In this document: piece after piece, positions 44,401-59,110 of the stretch | Layout: each line of letters opens with the position of its first letter | How positions within the stretch are numbered: the stretch's first letter is position 1 | NCBI GenBank assembly: GCA_964036045.1 | Contig: OZ038379.1 | Location: 67,858,719-67,922,718, forward strand | DNA: 64,000 bases | Direction: 5' to 3' | DNA from: Eutreptiella sp. 'Long Island Sound 2002' | Lineage: Eukaryota; Euglenozoa; Euglenophyceae; Eutreptiales; Eutreptiaceae | Notes under the pieces: generated by a model | Databases searched by the model: none | Told to the model about the DNA's origin: nothing | The model's input: only the letters and a program-made list of their open reading frames with translations | Made by a program: the position numbers and the translations under genes

Positions 44401-47400
44401 ATATTCCTAAATTGGAATTCTCATTAGGATTGGGACACAAAAATGACATTATTCATGGATATGGGGTCAGGGTTGAAACCCCCCCCCCAAACATGAGAAT
44501 ATTCCAAAATTGGAATTCTCATTAGGATTGGGACACAAAAATGACATTATTCATGGATATGGGGTTAGGGTTGAAAGACCCCCCCCCACAACATGAAAAT
44601 ATTCCAAAATTGGAATTCTCATTAGGATTGGGACACAAAAATGACATTATTCATGGATATGGGGTTAGGGTTGAAACCCCCCCCCCCAAACATGAAAATA
44701 TTCCAAAATTGGATTTCTCATTAGGATTGGGACACAAAAATGACATTATTCATGTATATGGGGTTAGGGTTGAAAACCCCCCCCCGAAAACTTGAAAATA
44801 TTCCAAAATTGGAATTCTCATTAGGATTGGGACACAAAAATGACATTATTCATGGATATGGGGTTAGGGTTGAAAAAACCCCCCCGGAACATGAAAATAT
44901 CCCAAAATTGGAATTATCATTAGGATTGGGACACAAAATTGACATTATTCATGGATATGTGGTTAGGGTTGAAACCCCCCCCCCAAACATAAAAATATTC
45001 CAAAATTGGAATTCTCATTAGGATTGGGACACAAAAATGACATTATTCATTGATTTGGGGTTAGGGTTGAAACCCCCCCTCCCAAACATGAAAATATTCC
45101 AAAATTGGAATTCTCACTAAGATTGGGACACAAAAATGACATTATTCATGGATATGGGGTTAGGGTTGAAAAACCCCCCCCAAACATGAAAATATTCCAA
45201 AATTGGAATTCTCATTAGGATTGGGACACGAAAATGACATTATTCATGGATATGGGGTTAGGGTTAAAAACCCCCTCCTCAAACATGATAAATATTCCAA
45301 AATTGGAATTCTCATTAGGATTGGGACACAAAAATGACATTATTCATGGATATGGGGTTAGGGTTGAAAACCCCCCCCCAAAACTTGAAAATATTCCAAA
45401 ATTGGAATTCTCATTAGGATTGGGACACAAAAATGACATTATTCATGGATATGGGGTTAGGGCTGAAAAACCTGCCCCCAAACATGAAAATATTCCAAAA
45501 TTGGAATTCTCATTAGGATTGGGCACAAAAAAGACATTATTCATGGATATGGGGTTAGGGTTGAAACCCCCCCCCCCAAAACTTGAAAATATTCCAAAAT
45601 TGGAATTCTCATTAGGATTGGGACACAAAAATGACATTATTCATGGATATGGGGTTAGGGCTGAAAAACCCCCCCCCAAACATGAAAATATTCCAAAATT
45701 GGAATTCTCATTAGGATTGGGCACAAAAATGACATTATTCATGGATATGGGGTTAGGGTTGAAAACACCCCCCCCCAAACATGAAAATATTCCTAAATTG
45801 GAATTCTCATTAGGATTGGGACACAAAAATGACATTATTCATGGATATGGGGTCAGGGTTGAAACCCCCCCCCCCAAACATGAGAATATTCCTAAATTGG
45901 AATTCTCATTAGGATTGGGACACAAAAATGACATTATTCATGGATATGGGGTTAGGGTTGAAAGACCCCCCCCCAAACATGAAAATATTCCAAAATTGGA
46001 ATTCTCATTAGGATTGGGACACAAAAATGACATTATTCATGGATATGGGGTTAGGGTTGAAACCCCCCCCCCAAAAATGAAAATATTCCAAAATTGGAAT
46101 TCTCATTAGGATTGGGACACAAAAATGACATTATTCATGGATATGGGGTTGGGGTTGAAAAACCCCCCCCCAAACATGAAAATATTCCAAAATTGGAATT
46201 CTCACTAAGATAGGGACACAAAAATGACATTATTCATGGATATGGGGTTAGGGTTGAAAAACCCCCCCCAAACATGAAAATATTCCAGAATTGGAATTCT
46301 CATTAGGCTTGGGACACAAAAATGACATTATTCATGGATATGGGGTTAGGGTTAAAAAACCCCCCCCCTAACATGATAAATATTCCAAAATTGGAATTGT
46401 CATTAGGATTGGGACACAAAAATGACATTATTCATGGATATGGGGTTAGGGTTGAAAAACCCTTCCCAAAACTTGAAAATATTCCAAAATTGGAATTCTC
46501 ATTAGGATTGGGACACAAAAATGACATTATTCATGGATATGGGGTTAGGGCTGGAAAACCCCCCCCCAAACATGAAAATATTCCAAAATTGGAATTCTCA
46601 TTAGGATTGGGCACAAAAATGACATTATTCATGTATATGGGGTTAGGGTTGAAAAAACCCCCCCAAAACTTGAAAATATTCCAAAATTGTAATTCTCATT
46701 AGGATTGGGACACAAAAATGACATTATTCATGGATATGGGGTTAGGGTTGAAAAACCCCCCCCCAAACATGAAAATATCCCAAAATTGGAATTATCATTA
46801 GGATTGGGACACAAAAATGACATTATTCATGGATATGGGGTTAGGGTTGAAACCCCCCCCCCCAAACATGAAAATATTCCAAAATTGGAATTCTCATTAT
46901 AATTGGGACACAAAAATGACATTATTCATTGATTTGGGGTTAGGGTTGAAAAACCCCCCCACAAACATAAAAATTTTCCAAAATTGGAATTCTCACTAAG
47001 ATTGGGACACAAAAATGACATTATTCATGGATATGGGGTTGGGGTTGAAAAATCCCCCCCAAACATGAAAATATTCCAAAATTGGAATTCTCATTAGGAT
47101 TGGGACACAAAAGTGACATTATTCATGGATATGGGGTTAGGGTTAAAACCCCCCCCCCAAACATGATAAATATTCCAAAATTCGAATTCTCATTAGGATT
47201 GGGACACAAAAATGACATTATTCATGGACATGGGGTTAGGGTTGAAAACCCCCCCCCAAAACTTGAAAATATTCCAAAATTGGAATTCTCGTTAGGATTG
47301 GGACACAAAAATGACATTATTCATGGATATGGGGTTAGGGCTGAAAACCCCCCCCCCAAACATGAAAATATTCCAAAATTGGAATTCTCATTAGGATTGG

Positions 47401-47960
47401 GCACAAAAATGACATTATTCATGGATATGGGGTTAGGGTTGAAACCCCCCCCCCAAAACTTGAAAATATTCCAAAATTGGAATTCTCATTAGGATTGGGA
47501 CACAAAAATGACATTATTCATGGATATGGGGTTAGGGCTGAAAACCCCCCCCCCAAACATGAAAATATTCCAAAATTGGAATTCTCATTAGGATTGGGCA
47601 CAAAAATGACATTATTCATGGATATGGGGTTAGGGTTGAAAACACCCCCCCCCAAACATGAAAATATTCCTAAATTGGAATTCTCATTAGGATTGGGACA
47701 CAAAAATGACATTATTCATGGATATGGGGTCAGGGTTGAAACCCCCCCCCCAAACATGAGAATATTCCAAAATTGTAATTCTCATTAGGATTGGGACACA
47801 AAAATGACATTATTCATGGATATGGGGTTAGGGTTGAAAGACCCCCCCCCACAACATGAAAATATTCCAAAATTGGAATTCTCATTAGGATTGGGACACA
47901 AAAATGACATTATTCATGGATATGGGGTTAGGGTTGAAACCCCCCCCCCCAAACATGAAA
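41440..47960. repeat. Higher-order duplication inside the satellite, period about 3262 bp
   Basis: A block of about 33 monomers is repeated in tandem: distinctive variants at 41478, 41972, 43060, 43442, 43819 and 44214 recur at 44740, 45234, 46322, 46705, 47082 and 47477, offset 3262-3263 bp. A further partial copy starts near 50284 (offset about 3467 from 46817; 48170 recurs at 51639). Confidence 0.85.
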
Positions 47961-50900
47961 ATATTCCAAAATTGGAATTCTCATTAGGATTGGGGCACAA
48001 AAATGACATTACTCATGGATACGGGGTTAGGAGTGAAACCCCCCCCCCCCAAACATGAAAATATTCCAACATTGGAATTCTCATTAGGATTGGGACACAA
48101 AAATGACATTATTCATGGATATGGGGTTAGGGCTGAAACTCCCCCCCTAAACATGAAAATATTCCAAAATTGGAATTCTCATTAGCATTGGGACACAAAA
48201 ATGACATTTTTCATGGATATGGGGTTAGGGTTGAAAACCCCCCCCCCAAACATGAAAATATTCTAAAATTGGAATTCTCATTAGGATTGGGACACAAAAA
48301 TGACATTATTCATGGATATGGGGTTAGGGTTGAAACCCCCCCCCGAAACATGAAAATATTCCAAAATTGGAATTCTCATTAGGATTGGGACACAAAAATG
48401 ACATTATTCATGGATATGGGGTTAGGGTTGAAAGCCCCCCCCGAAACATGAAAATATTCCAAAGTATGAATTCTCATTAAGATTGGGACACAAAAATGAC
48501 ATTATTCATGGATATGGGGTTAGGGTTGAAAACCCCCCCCCCCAAAACATGAAAATATTCCAAGATTGGAATTCTCATTAGGATTGGGACACAAAAATGA
48601 CATTATTCATGGATATGGGGTTAGGGTTGAAACCCCCCCCCCAAACATGAAAATATTCCAAAATTGGAATTCTCATTAGGATTGGGACACAAAAGTGACA
48701 TTATTCATGGATATGGGGTTAGGGTTGAAAAACCCCCCCCAAACATGAAAATATTCGAAAAAAAATTAAAATTCGCATTAGGATTGGGACACAAAAATGA
48801 CATTATTCATGGATATGGGGTTAGGGTTGAAAAGCCCCCCCAGAAACATGAAAATATTCCAAAATTGGAATTCTCATTAGGATTGGGACACAAAAATGAC
48901 ATTATTCATGGATATGGGGTTAGGGTTGAAACCCCCCCCCCCAAACATGAAAATATTCCAAAATTGGAATTCTCATTAGGATTGGGGCACAAAAATGACA
49001 TTACTCATGGATACGGGGTTAGGAGTGAAACCCCCCCCCCCAAACATGAAAATATTCCAAAATTCGAATTCTCATTAGGATTGGGACACAAAAATGACAT
49101 TATTCATGGATATGGGGTTAGGGTTGAAACCCCCCCCCGAAACATGAAAATATTCCAAAATTGGAATTCTCATTAGGATTGGGACACAAAAATGACATTA
49201 TTCATGGATATGGGGTTAGGGTTGAAAGCCCCCCCCGAAACATGAAAATATTCCAAAGTATGAATTCTCATTAAGATTGGGACACAAAAATGACATTATT
49301 CATGGATATGGGGTTAGGGTTGAAAACCCCCCCCCCCAAAACATGAAAATATTCCAAAATTGGAATTCTCATTAGGATTGGGACACAAAAATGACATTAT
49401 TCATGGATATGGGGTTAGGGTTGAAACCCCCCCCCCCAAACATGAAAATATTCCAAAATTGGAATTCTCATTAGGATTGGGACACAAAAGTTACATTATT
49501 CATGGATATGGGGTTAGGGTTGAAAAACCCCCCCCAAACATGAAAATATTCGAAAAAAAATTAAAATTCGCATTAGGATTGGGACACAAAAATGACATTA
49601 TTCATGGATATGGGGTTAGGATTGAAAAACCCCCCCAGAAACATGAAAATATTCCAAAATTGGAATTCTCATTAGGATTGGGACACAAAAATGGCATTAT
49701 TCATGGATATGGGGTTAGGGTTGAAAAACTCGCCCCCAAGACATGAAAATATCCCAAGATTGGAATTCTCATTAGGATTGGGACACAAAAATGACATCAT
49801 TCATGGATATGGGCTTAGGGCTGAAACCCCCCCAAAAAACATTAAAATATTCCAAAATTGGAATTCTCATTAGGATTGGGACACAAAAATGACATTTTTC
49901 ATGGATATGGGGTTAGGGTTGAAACCCCCCCCCCCAAACATGAAAATATTCCAAAATTGGAATTCTCATTAGGATTGGGACACAAAAATGACATTATTCA
50001 TGGATATGGGGTTAGGGTTAAAACCCCTGCCCCCAAACATGAAAATATTCCAAAATTGAAATTCTCATTAGGATTGGGACACAAAAATGACATTATTCAT
50101 GGATATGGGGTTAGGGTTGAAAAACCCCCCCAAAACATGAAAATATTCCAAAATTGGAATTCTCATTAGGGTTGGGACACAAAAATGACATTATTCATGG
50201 ATATGGGGTTAGGGCTGAAACCCCCCGCCCCAAACATTAAAATATTCCAAAAATGGAATTCTCATTAGGATTGGGACACAAAAATGACATTATTCATGGA
50301 TATGGGGTTAGGGTTGAAACCCCCCCCCCCAAACATGAAAATATTCCAAAATTGGAATTCTCATTATAATTGGGACACAAAAATGACATTATTCATTGAT
50401 TTGGGGTTAGGGTTGAAAAACCCCCCCACAAACATGAAAATATTCCAAAATTGGAATTCTCACTAAGATTGGGACACAAAAATGACATTATTCATGGATA
50501 TGGGGTTGGGGTTGAAAACCCCCCCCCAAACATGAAAATATTCCAAAATTGGAATTCTCATTAGGATTGGGACACAAAAGTGACATTATTCATGGATATG
50601 GGGTTAGGGTTAAAAACCCCCCCCCCAAACATGATAAATATTTCAAAATTCGAATTCTCATTAGGATTGGGACACAAAAATGACATTATTCATGGATATG
50701 GGGTTAGGGTTGAAAAACCCCCCCCAAAACTTGAAAATATTCCAAAATTGGAATTCTCGTTAGGATTGGGACACAAAAATGACATTATTCATGGATATGG
50801 GGTTAGGGCTGAAAACCCCCCCCCCAAACATGAAGATATTCCAAAATTGGAATTCTCATTAGGATTGGGCACAAAAATGACATTATTCATGGATATGGGG

Positions 50901-53900
50901 TTGGGGTTGAAAACCCCCCCCCAAAACTTGAAAATATTCCAAAATTGGAATTCTCATTAGGATTGGGACACAAAAATGACATTATTCATGGATATGGGGT
51001 TAGGGCTGAAAACCCCCCCCCCAAACATGAAAATATTCCAAAATTGGAATTCTCATTAGGATTGGGCACAAAAATGACATTATTCATGGATATGGGGTTA
51101 GGGTTGAAAACACCCCCCCCCAAACATGAAAATATTCCTAAATTGGAATTCTCATTAGGATTGGGACACAAAAATGACATTATTCATGGATATGGGGTCA
51201 GGGTTGAAACCCCCCCCCCAAACATGAGAATATTCCAAAATTGTAATTCTCATTAGGATTGGGACACAAAAATGACATTATTCATGGATATGGGGTTAGG
51301 GTTGAAAGACCCCCCCCCCACAACATGAAAATATTCCAAAATTGGAATTCTCATTAGGATTGGGACACAAAAATGACATTATTCATGGATATGGGGTTAG
51401 GGTTGAAACCCCCCCCCCCCCAAACATGAAAATATTCCAAAATTGGAATTCTCATTAGGATTGGGGCACAAAAATGACATTACTCATGGATACGGGGTTA
51501 GGAGTGAAACCCCCCCCCCAAACATGAAAATATTCCAACATTGGAATTCTCATTAGGATTGGGACACAAAAATGACATTATTCATGGATATGGGGTTAGG
51601 GCTGAAACTCCCCCCCTAAACATGAAAATATTCCAAAATTGGAATTCTCATTAGCATTGGGACACAAAAATGACATTTTTCATGGATATGGGGTTAGGGT
51701 TGAAAACCCCCCCCCCAAACATGAAAATATTCTAAAATTGGAATTCTCATTAGGATTGGGACACAAAAATGACATTATTCATGGATATGGGGTTAGGGTT
51801 GAAACCCCCCCCCGAAACATGAAAATATTCCAAAATTGGAATTCTCATTAGGATTGGGACACAAAAATGACATTATTCATGGATATGGGGTTAGGGTTGA
51901 AAGCCCCCCCCGAAACATGAAAATATTCCAAAGTATGAATTCTCATTAGGATTGGGACACAAAAATGACATTATTCATGGATATGGGGTTAGGGTTGAAA
52001 ACCCCCCCCCCCAAAACATGAAAATATTCCAAAATTGGAATTCTCATTAGGATTGGGACACAAAAGTGACATTATTCATGGATATGGGGTTAGGGTTGAA
52101 AAACCCCCCCCAAACATGAAAATATTCGAAAGAAAATTAAAATTCGCATTAGGATTGGGACACAAAAATGACATTATTCATGGATATGGGGTTAGGGTTG
52201 AAAAACCCCCCCAGAAACATGAAAATATTCCAAAATTGGAATTCTCATTAAGATTGGGACACAAAAATGGCATTATTCATGGATATGGGGTTAGGGTTGA
52301 AAAACTCGCCCCCAAGACATGAAAATATCCCAAGATTGGAATTCTCATTAGGATTGGGACACAAAAATGACATCATTCATGGATATGGGCTTAGGGCTGA
52401 AACCCCCCAAAAAACATTAAAATATTCCAAAATTGGAATTCTCATTAGGATTGGGACACAAAAATGACATTTTTCATGGATATGGGGTTAGGGTTGAAAC
52501 CCCCCCCCCCCAAACATGAAAATATTCCAAAATTGGAATTCTCATTAGGATTGGGACACAAAAATGACATTATTCATGGATATGGGGTTAGGGTTAAAAC
52601 CCCTGCCCCCAAACATGAAAATATTCCAAAATTGAAATTCTCATTAGGATTGGGACACAAAAATGACATTATTCATGGATATGGGGTTAGGGTTGAAAAA
52701 ACCCCCCCAAAACATGAAAATATTCCAAAATTGGAATTCTCATTAGGGTTGGGACACAACAATGACATTATTCATGGATATGGGGTTAGGGCTGAAACCC
52801 CCCGCGCCAAACATTAAAATATTCCAAAAATGGAATTCTCATTAGGATTGGGACACAAAAATGACATTTTTCATGGATATGGGGTTAGGGTTGAAAACCC
52901 CCCCCCCAAAAATGAAAATATTCCAGAATTGGAATTCTCATTAGGATTGGGACACAAAAATGACATTATTCATGGATATGGGGTTAGGGTTAAAACCCCT
53001 CCCCCCAAACATGAAAATATTTCAAAATTGGAATTCTCATTAGGATTGGGACACAAAAATGACATTATTCATGGATATGGGGTTAGGGTTGAAACCCCCC
53101 CCCCCAAAACATGAAAATATTCCAAAATATGAATTCTCATTAGGATTGGGACACAAAAATGACATTAATCATGGATATGGGGTTAGGGTTGAAAGCCCCC
53201 CCCAAAAACATGAAAATATTCCGAAATTGGAATTCTCATTAGGATTGGGACACAAAAATGACATTATTCATGGATATGGGGTTAGGGTTGAAAACCCCCC
53301 CCCCAAACATGAAAATATTCCAAAATTGGAATTCTCATTAGGATTGGGACACAAAAATGACATTATTCATGGATATGGGGTTAGGGTTGAAAACCCCCCC
53401 CCAAACATGAAAATATTCCAAAATTGGAATTCTCATTAGGATTGGGACACAAAAATGACATTATTCATGGATATGGGGTTAGGCTTGAAACCCTCCCCCC
53501 AAACATGAAAATATTCCACAATTGGAATTCTCATTAGGATTGGGACACAAAAATGACATTATTCATGGATATGGGGATAGGGTTGAAACCCCCCCCCCGA
53601 AACATGAAAATATTCCAAAGTATGAATTCTCATTAGGATTGGGACACAAAAATGACATTATTCATGGATATGGGGTTAGGGTTGGAAACCCCCCCCCAAA
53701 CATGAAAATATTCCAAAATTGGAATTCTCATTAGGATTGGGACACAAAAGTGACATTATTCATGGATATGGGGTTAGGGTTGAAACCCCCCCCCCCAAAC
53801 ATGAAAATATTCCAAAATTGGAATTCTCATTAGGATTCAGACACAAAAATGACATTATTCATGGATATGGGGTTAGGGTTGAAAAACCCCCCCAGAAACA

Positions 53901-56900
53901 TGAAAATATTCCAAAATTGGAATTCTCATTGGGGTTGGGACACAAAAATGACATTATTCATGGATATGGGGTTAGGGTTGAAAAACTCGCCCCCAAAAAA
54001 TGAAAATATCCCAAAATTGGAATTCTCATTAGGATTGGGACACAAAAATGACATTATTCATGGATATGGGGTTAGGGCTGAAACCCCCCCCCCCAAACAT
54101 TAAAATATTCCAAAATTGGAATTCTCATTAGGATTGGGACACAAAAATGACATTTTTCATGGATATGGGGTTAGGGTTGAAAACCCCCCCCCCAAAAACA
54201 TGAAAATATTCCAAAATTGGAATTCTCATTAGGATTGGGACACAAAAATGACATTATTCATGGATATGGGGTTAGGGTTAAAACCCCTCCCCCCAAACAA
54301 TGAAAATATTCCAAAATTGGAATTCTCATTAGGATTGGCACACATAAATGACATTATTCATGGATATGGGGTTAGGGTTGAAAAAACCCCCCCGAAACAT
54401 GAAAAAATTCCAAAATTGGAATTCTCATTAGGGTTGGGACACAAGAATAACATTATTCATGGATATGGGGTTAGGGCTGAAACCCCCCCCCCGAACATTA
54501 AAATATTCCAAAATTGGAATTCTCATTAGGATCTGGACACAAAAATGACATTTTTCATGGATATGGGGTTAGGGTTGAAAACCCCCCCCGGAACATGAAA
54601 ATATTCCAAAATTGGAATTCTCATTAGGATTGGGACACAAAAATGACATTATTCATGGATATGGGGTTAGGGTTAAAACCCCTCCCCCCAAACATGAAAA
54701 TATTTCAAAATTGGAATTCTCATTAGGATTGGGACACAAAAATGACATTTTTCATGGATATGGGGTTAGGGTTGAAAACCCCCCCCCAAACATGAAAATA
54801 TTCCATAAGATGAATTCTCATTAGGATTGGGACACAAAAATGACATTATTCATGGATATGGGGTTAGGGTTGAAAGCCCCCCCCCCAAAACATGAAAATA
54901 TTCCAAAATTGGAATTCTCATTAGGATTGGGACACAAAAATGACATTATTCATGGATATGGGGTTAAGGTTGAAAACCCCCCCCCCCAAACATGAAAATA
55001 TTCCAAAACTGGAATTCTCATTAGGATTGGGACACAAAAGTGACATTATTCATGGATATGGGGTTAGGGTTGAAAACCCCCCCCCCCAAAACATGAAAAT
55101 ATTCCAAAATTGGAATTCTCATTAGGATTGGGACACAAAAATGACATTGATCATGGATATGGGGTTAGGGCTGAAAACCCCCCCCCCAAACATGAAAATA
55201 TTCCAAAATTGGAATTCTCATTGGGATTGGGACACAAAAATGACATCATTGATGGATATGGGGTTAGCGTTGAAACCCCCCCCCCCAAACATGAAATTAT
55301 TCCAAAATTGGAATTCTCATTACGATTGGGACACAAAATTGACATTATTCATGGATATGGGGTTAGGGTTGAAAACCCCCCCCCCCAAAACATGAAAATA
55401 TTCCAAAATTGGAATTCTCATTAGGATTGGAACACAAAATGACATTATTCATGGATATGGGGTTAGGGTTGAAACCCCCCCCCCCAAAGAAACATGAAAA
55501 TATTCCAAAATTGGAATTCTCATTAGGATTGGGACACAAAAATGACATTATTCATGGATATGGGATAAGGGGTGAAAACCCCCCCCCCAAACATGAAAAT
55601 ATTCCAAAATTGGAATTCTCATTAGGATTGGGACACAAAAATGACATTATTCATGGATATGGGGTTAGGGTTGAAAAACCCCCCCCCAAACATGAAAATA
55701 TTCCAAAATTGGAATTCTCATTAGGATTGGGACACAAAAATGACATTATTCATGGATACGGGGTTAGGGTTGAAAAAACCCCCCCGAAACATGAAAATAT
55801 TCCAAAATTGGAATTCTCATTGGGATTGGGACACAAAAATGACATTATTCATGGATATGGCGTTAGGGTTGAAACCCCCCCCCAAACATGAAAATATTCC
55901 AGAATTGGAATTCTCATTAGGATTGGGACACAAAAATGACATTATTCATGGATATGGGGTTAGGGTTGAAAAATCCCGCCCCAAACATGAAAATATTCCA
56001 AAATTGGAATTCTCATTAGGATTGGGACACAAAAATGACATTATTCATGGATATGGGGTTAGGGTTGAAACCCCCCCCCCAAAACATGAAAATATTCCAA
56101 AATTGGAATTCTCATTAGGATTGGGACACAAAAATGACATTATTCATGGATATGGGGTTAGGGTTGAAAACCCCCCCCCCAAACATGAAAATATTTCAAA
56201 ATTGGAATTCTCATTAGCATGGGGACACAAAAATGACATTATTCATGGATATGGGGTTAGGGTTGAAACCCCCCCCCCAAACATGAAAATATTCCAAAAT
56301 TGGAATTCTCATTAGGATTGGGACACAAAAATGACATTTTTCATGGATATGGGGTTAGGGTTTAAAAACCCCCCCCCAAACATGAAAATATTCCAAAATT
56401 GGAATTCTCATTAGGATTGGGACACAAAAATGACATTCTTCATGGATATGGGGTTAGGGTTGAAAGACGCCCCCCCAAACATGAAAATATTCCAAAATTG
56501 GAGATCTCATTAGGATTGGGACACAAAAATGACATTATTCATGGATATGGGGTTAGGGTTGAAAAAACCCCCCCCAAATATGGAAATTTTCCAAAATTGG
56601 AATTCTCTTTAGGATTGGGACACAAAAATGACATTATTCATGGATATGGGGTTAGGGTTGAAAGACCCCCCCCCCAAACATGAGAATATTCCAAAATATG
56701 AATTCTCATTAGGATTGGGACACAAAAATGACATTATTCATGGATATGGGGTTAGGGTTGAAAGCCCCCCCCCAAAAACATGAAAATATTCCAAAATTGG
56801 AATTCTCATTAGGATTGGGACACAAAAATGACATCATTCATGGATATGGGGTTAGGGTTGAACCCCCCCCCCCCAAAACATGAAAATATTCCAAAATTGG

Positions 56901-59110
56901 AATTCTCATTAAGATTGGGACACAAAAATGACATTATTCATGGATATGGGGTTAGGGTTGAAATACCCCCCCAGAAACATGAAAATATTCCAAAATTGGA
57001 ATTCTCATTAGGGTTGGGACACAAAAATGACATTATTCATGGATATGGGGTTAGGGTTGAAAACCCCCCCCCAAAAACATGAAAATATTCCAAAATTGGA
57101 ATTCTCATTAGGATTGAGACACAAAAATGACATTATTCATGGATATGGGGTTAGGGTTGAGAAAACCCCTCCGAAACATGAAAATATTCCAAAATTGGAA
57201 TTCTCATTAGGGTTGGGACACAAAAATGACATTATTCATGGATACGGGGTTAGGGTTGAAAAAACCCCCCCCAAACATGAAAATATTCCAAAATTGGAAT
57301 TCTCATTAGGATTGGGACACAAAAATGACATTATTCATGGATATGGGGTTAGAGCTGAAACCTCCCCCCCCAAACATTAAAATATTCCAAAATTGGAATT
57401 CTCATTAGGATTGGGACACAAAAATGACAGTATTCATGGACATGGGGTTAGGGTTGAAAACCCCCCCCTCAAACGTGAAAATATTCCAAAATTGCAATTC
57501 TCATTAGGATTGGGACACAAAAATGACATTATTCATGGATATGGGGTTAGGGTTGAAACCCCCCCCTAAACATGAAAATATTCGAAAATTGGAATTCTCA
57601 TTAGGATTGGGACACAAAAATGACATTATTCATGGATATGGGGTTAGGGTTGAAAACCCCCCCCCCCAAAACATGAAAATATTCAAAAATATGAATTCTC
57701 ATTAGGATTGGGACACAAAAATGACATTATTAATGGATATGGGGTTAGGGTTGAAAGCCCCCCCCCAAAACATGAAAATATTCCAAAATTGGAATTCTCA
57801 TTAGGATTGGGACACAAATGTGACATTATTCATGGATATGGGGTTAGGGTTGAAAAACCCCCCCCCAAACATGAAAATATTCCGAAATTGGAATTCTCAT
57901 TAGGATTGGGAGACGAAAATGACATTATTCATGGATATGGGGTTAGGGCTGAAACCCCCCCCCCAAAACATGAAAATATTCCAAAATTGGAATTCTCATT
58001 AGGATTGGGACACAAAAGTGACATTATTCATGGATATGGGGTTAGGGTGGAAACCCCCCCCCCCAAACATGAAAATATTCCAAAATTGGAATTCTCATTA
58101 GGATTTGGACACAAAAATGACATTGTTCATGGATATGGGGTTAGGGTTGAAAACCCCCCCCCAAAACATGAAAATATTCCAAAATTGGAATTCTCATTAG
58201 GATTGGGACACAAAAATGACATTATTCATGGATATGGGGTTAGGGTTGAAACCCCCCCCCCCCAAACGTGAAAATATTCCAAAACTGGAATTCTCATTAG
58301 GATTGGGACACAAAAATGACATTATTCATGGATACGGGGTTAGGGTTGAAACCCGCCCCCCCCAAACATGAAAATATTCCGAAATTTGGAATTCTCATTA
58401 GGATTGGGACACAAAAATGACATTATTCATGGATATGGGGTTAGGGTTGAAAACCCCCCCCCCAAACATGATAATATTCCAAAATTGGAATTCTCATTAG
58501 GATTGGGACACAAAAATGACATTATTCATGGATATGGGGTTAGGGTTGAAAACCCCCCCCCCAAACATGAAAATATTCCAAAATTGGAATTTTCATTAGG
58601 ATTGGGACACAAAAATGACATTATTCATGGATATGGGGTTAGGGTTGAAAACCCCCCCCCAAACATGAAAATATTCCAAAATTGGAATTCTCATTATGAT
58701 TTGGACACACAAATGACATTATTCATGGATACGGGATTAGGGTTGAAAAAACCCCCCCCAAACATGAAAATATTCCAAAATTGGAATTCTCATTAGGATT
58801 GGAACACAAAAATGACATTATTGATGGATATGGGATTAGGGTTGAAACCCCCCCCCCAAAACATTAAAATATTCGAAAATTGGAATTCTGATTAGGATTG
58901 GGACACAAAAATGACATTATTCATGGTTTTGGGGTTAGGGTTGAAAAATCCCCCCCCAAAACATGAAAATATTCCAAAATTGGAATTCTCATTAGGATTG
59001 GGACACAAAAATGACATTATTCATGGATATGGGGTTAGGGTTGAAAACCCCCCCCCAAAAACATGAAAATATTCCAAAATTGGAATTCTCATTAGGATTG
59101 GGACACAAAA

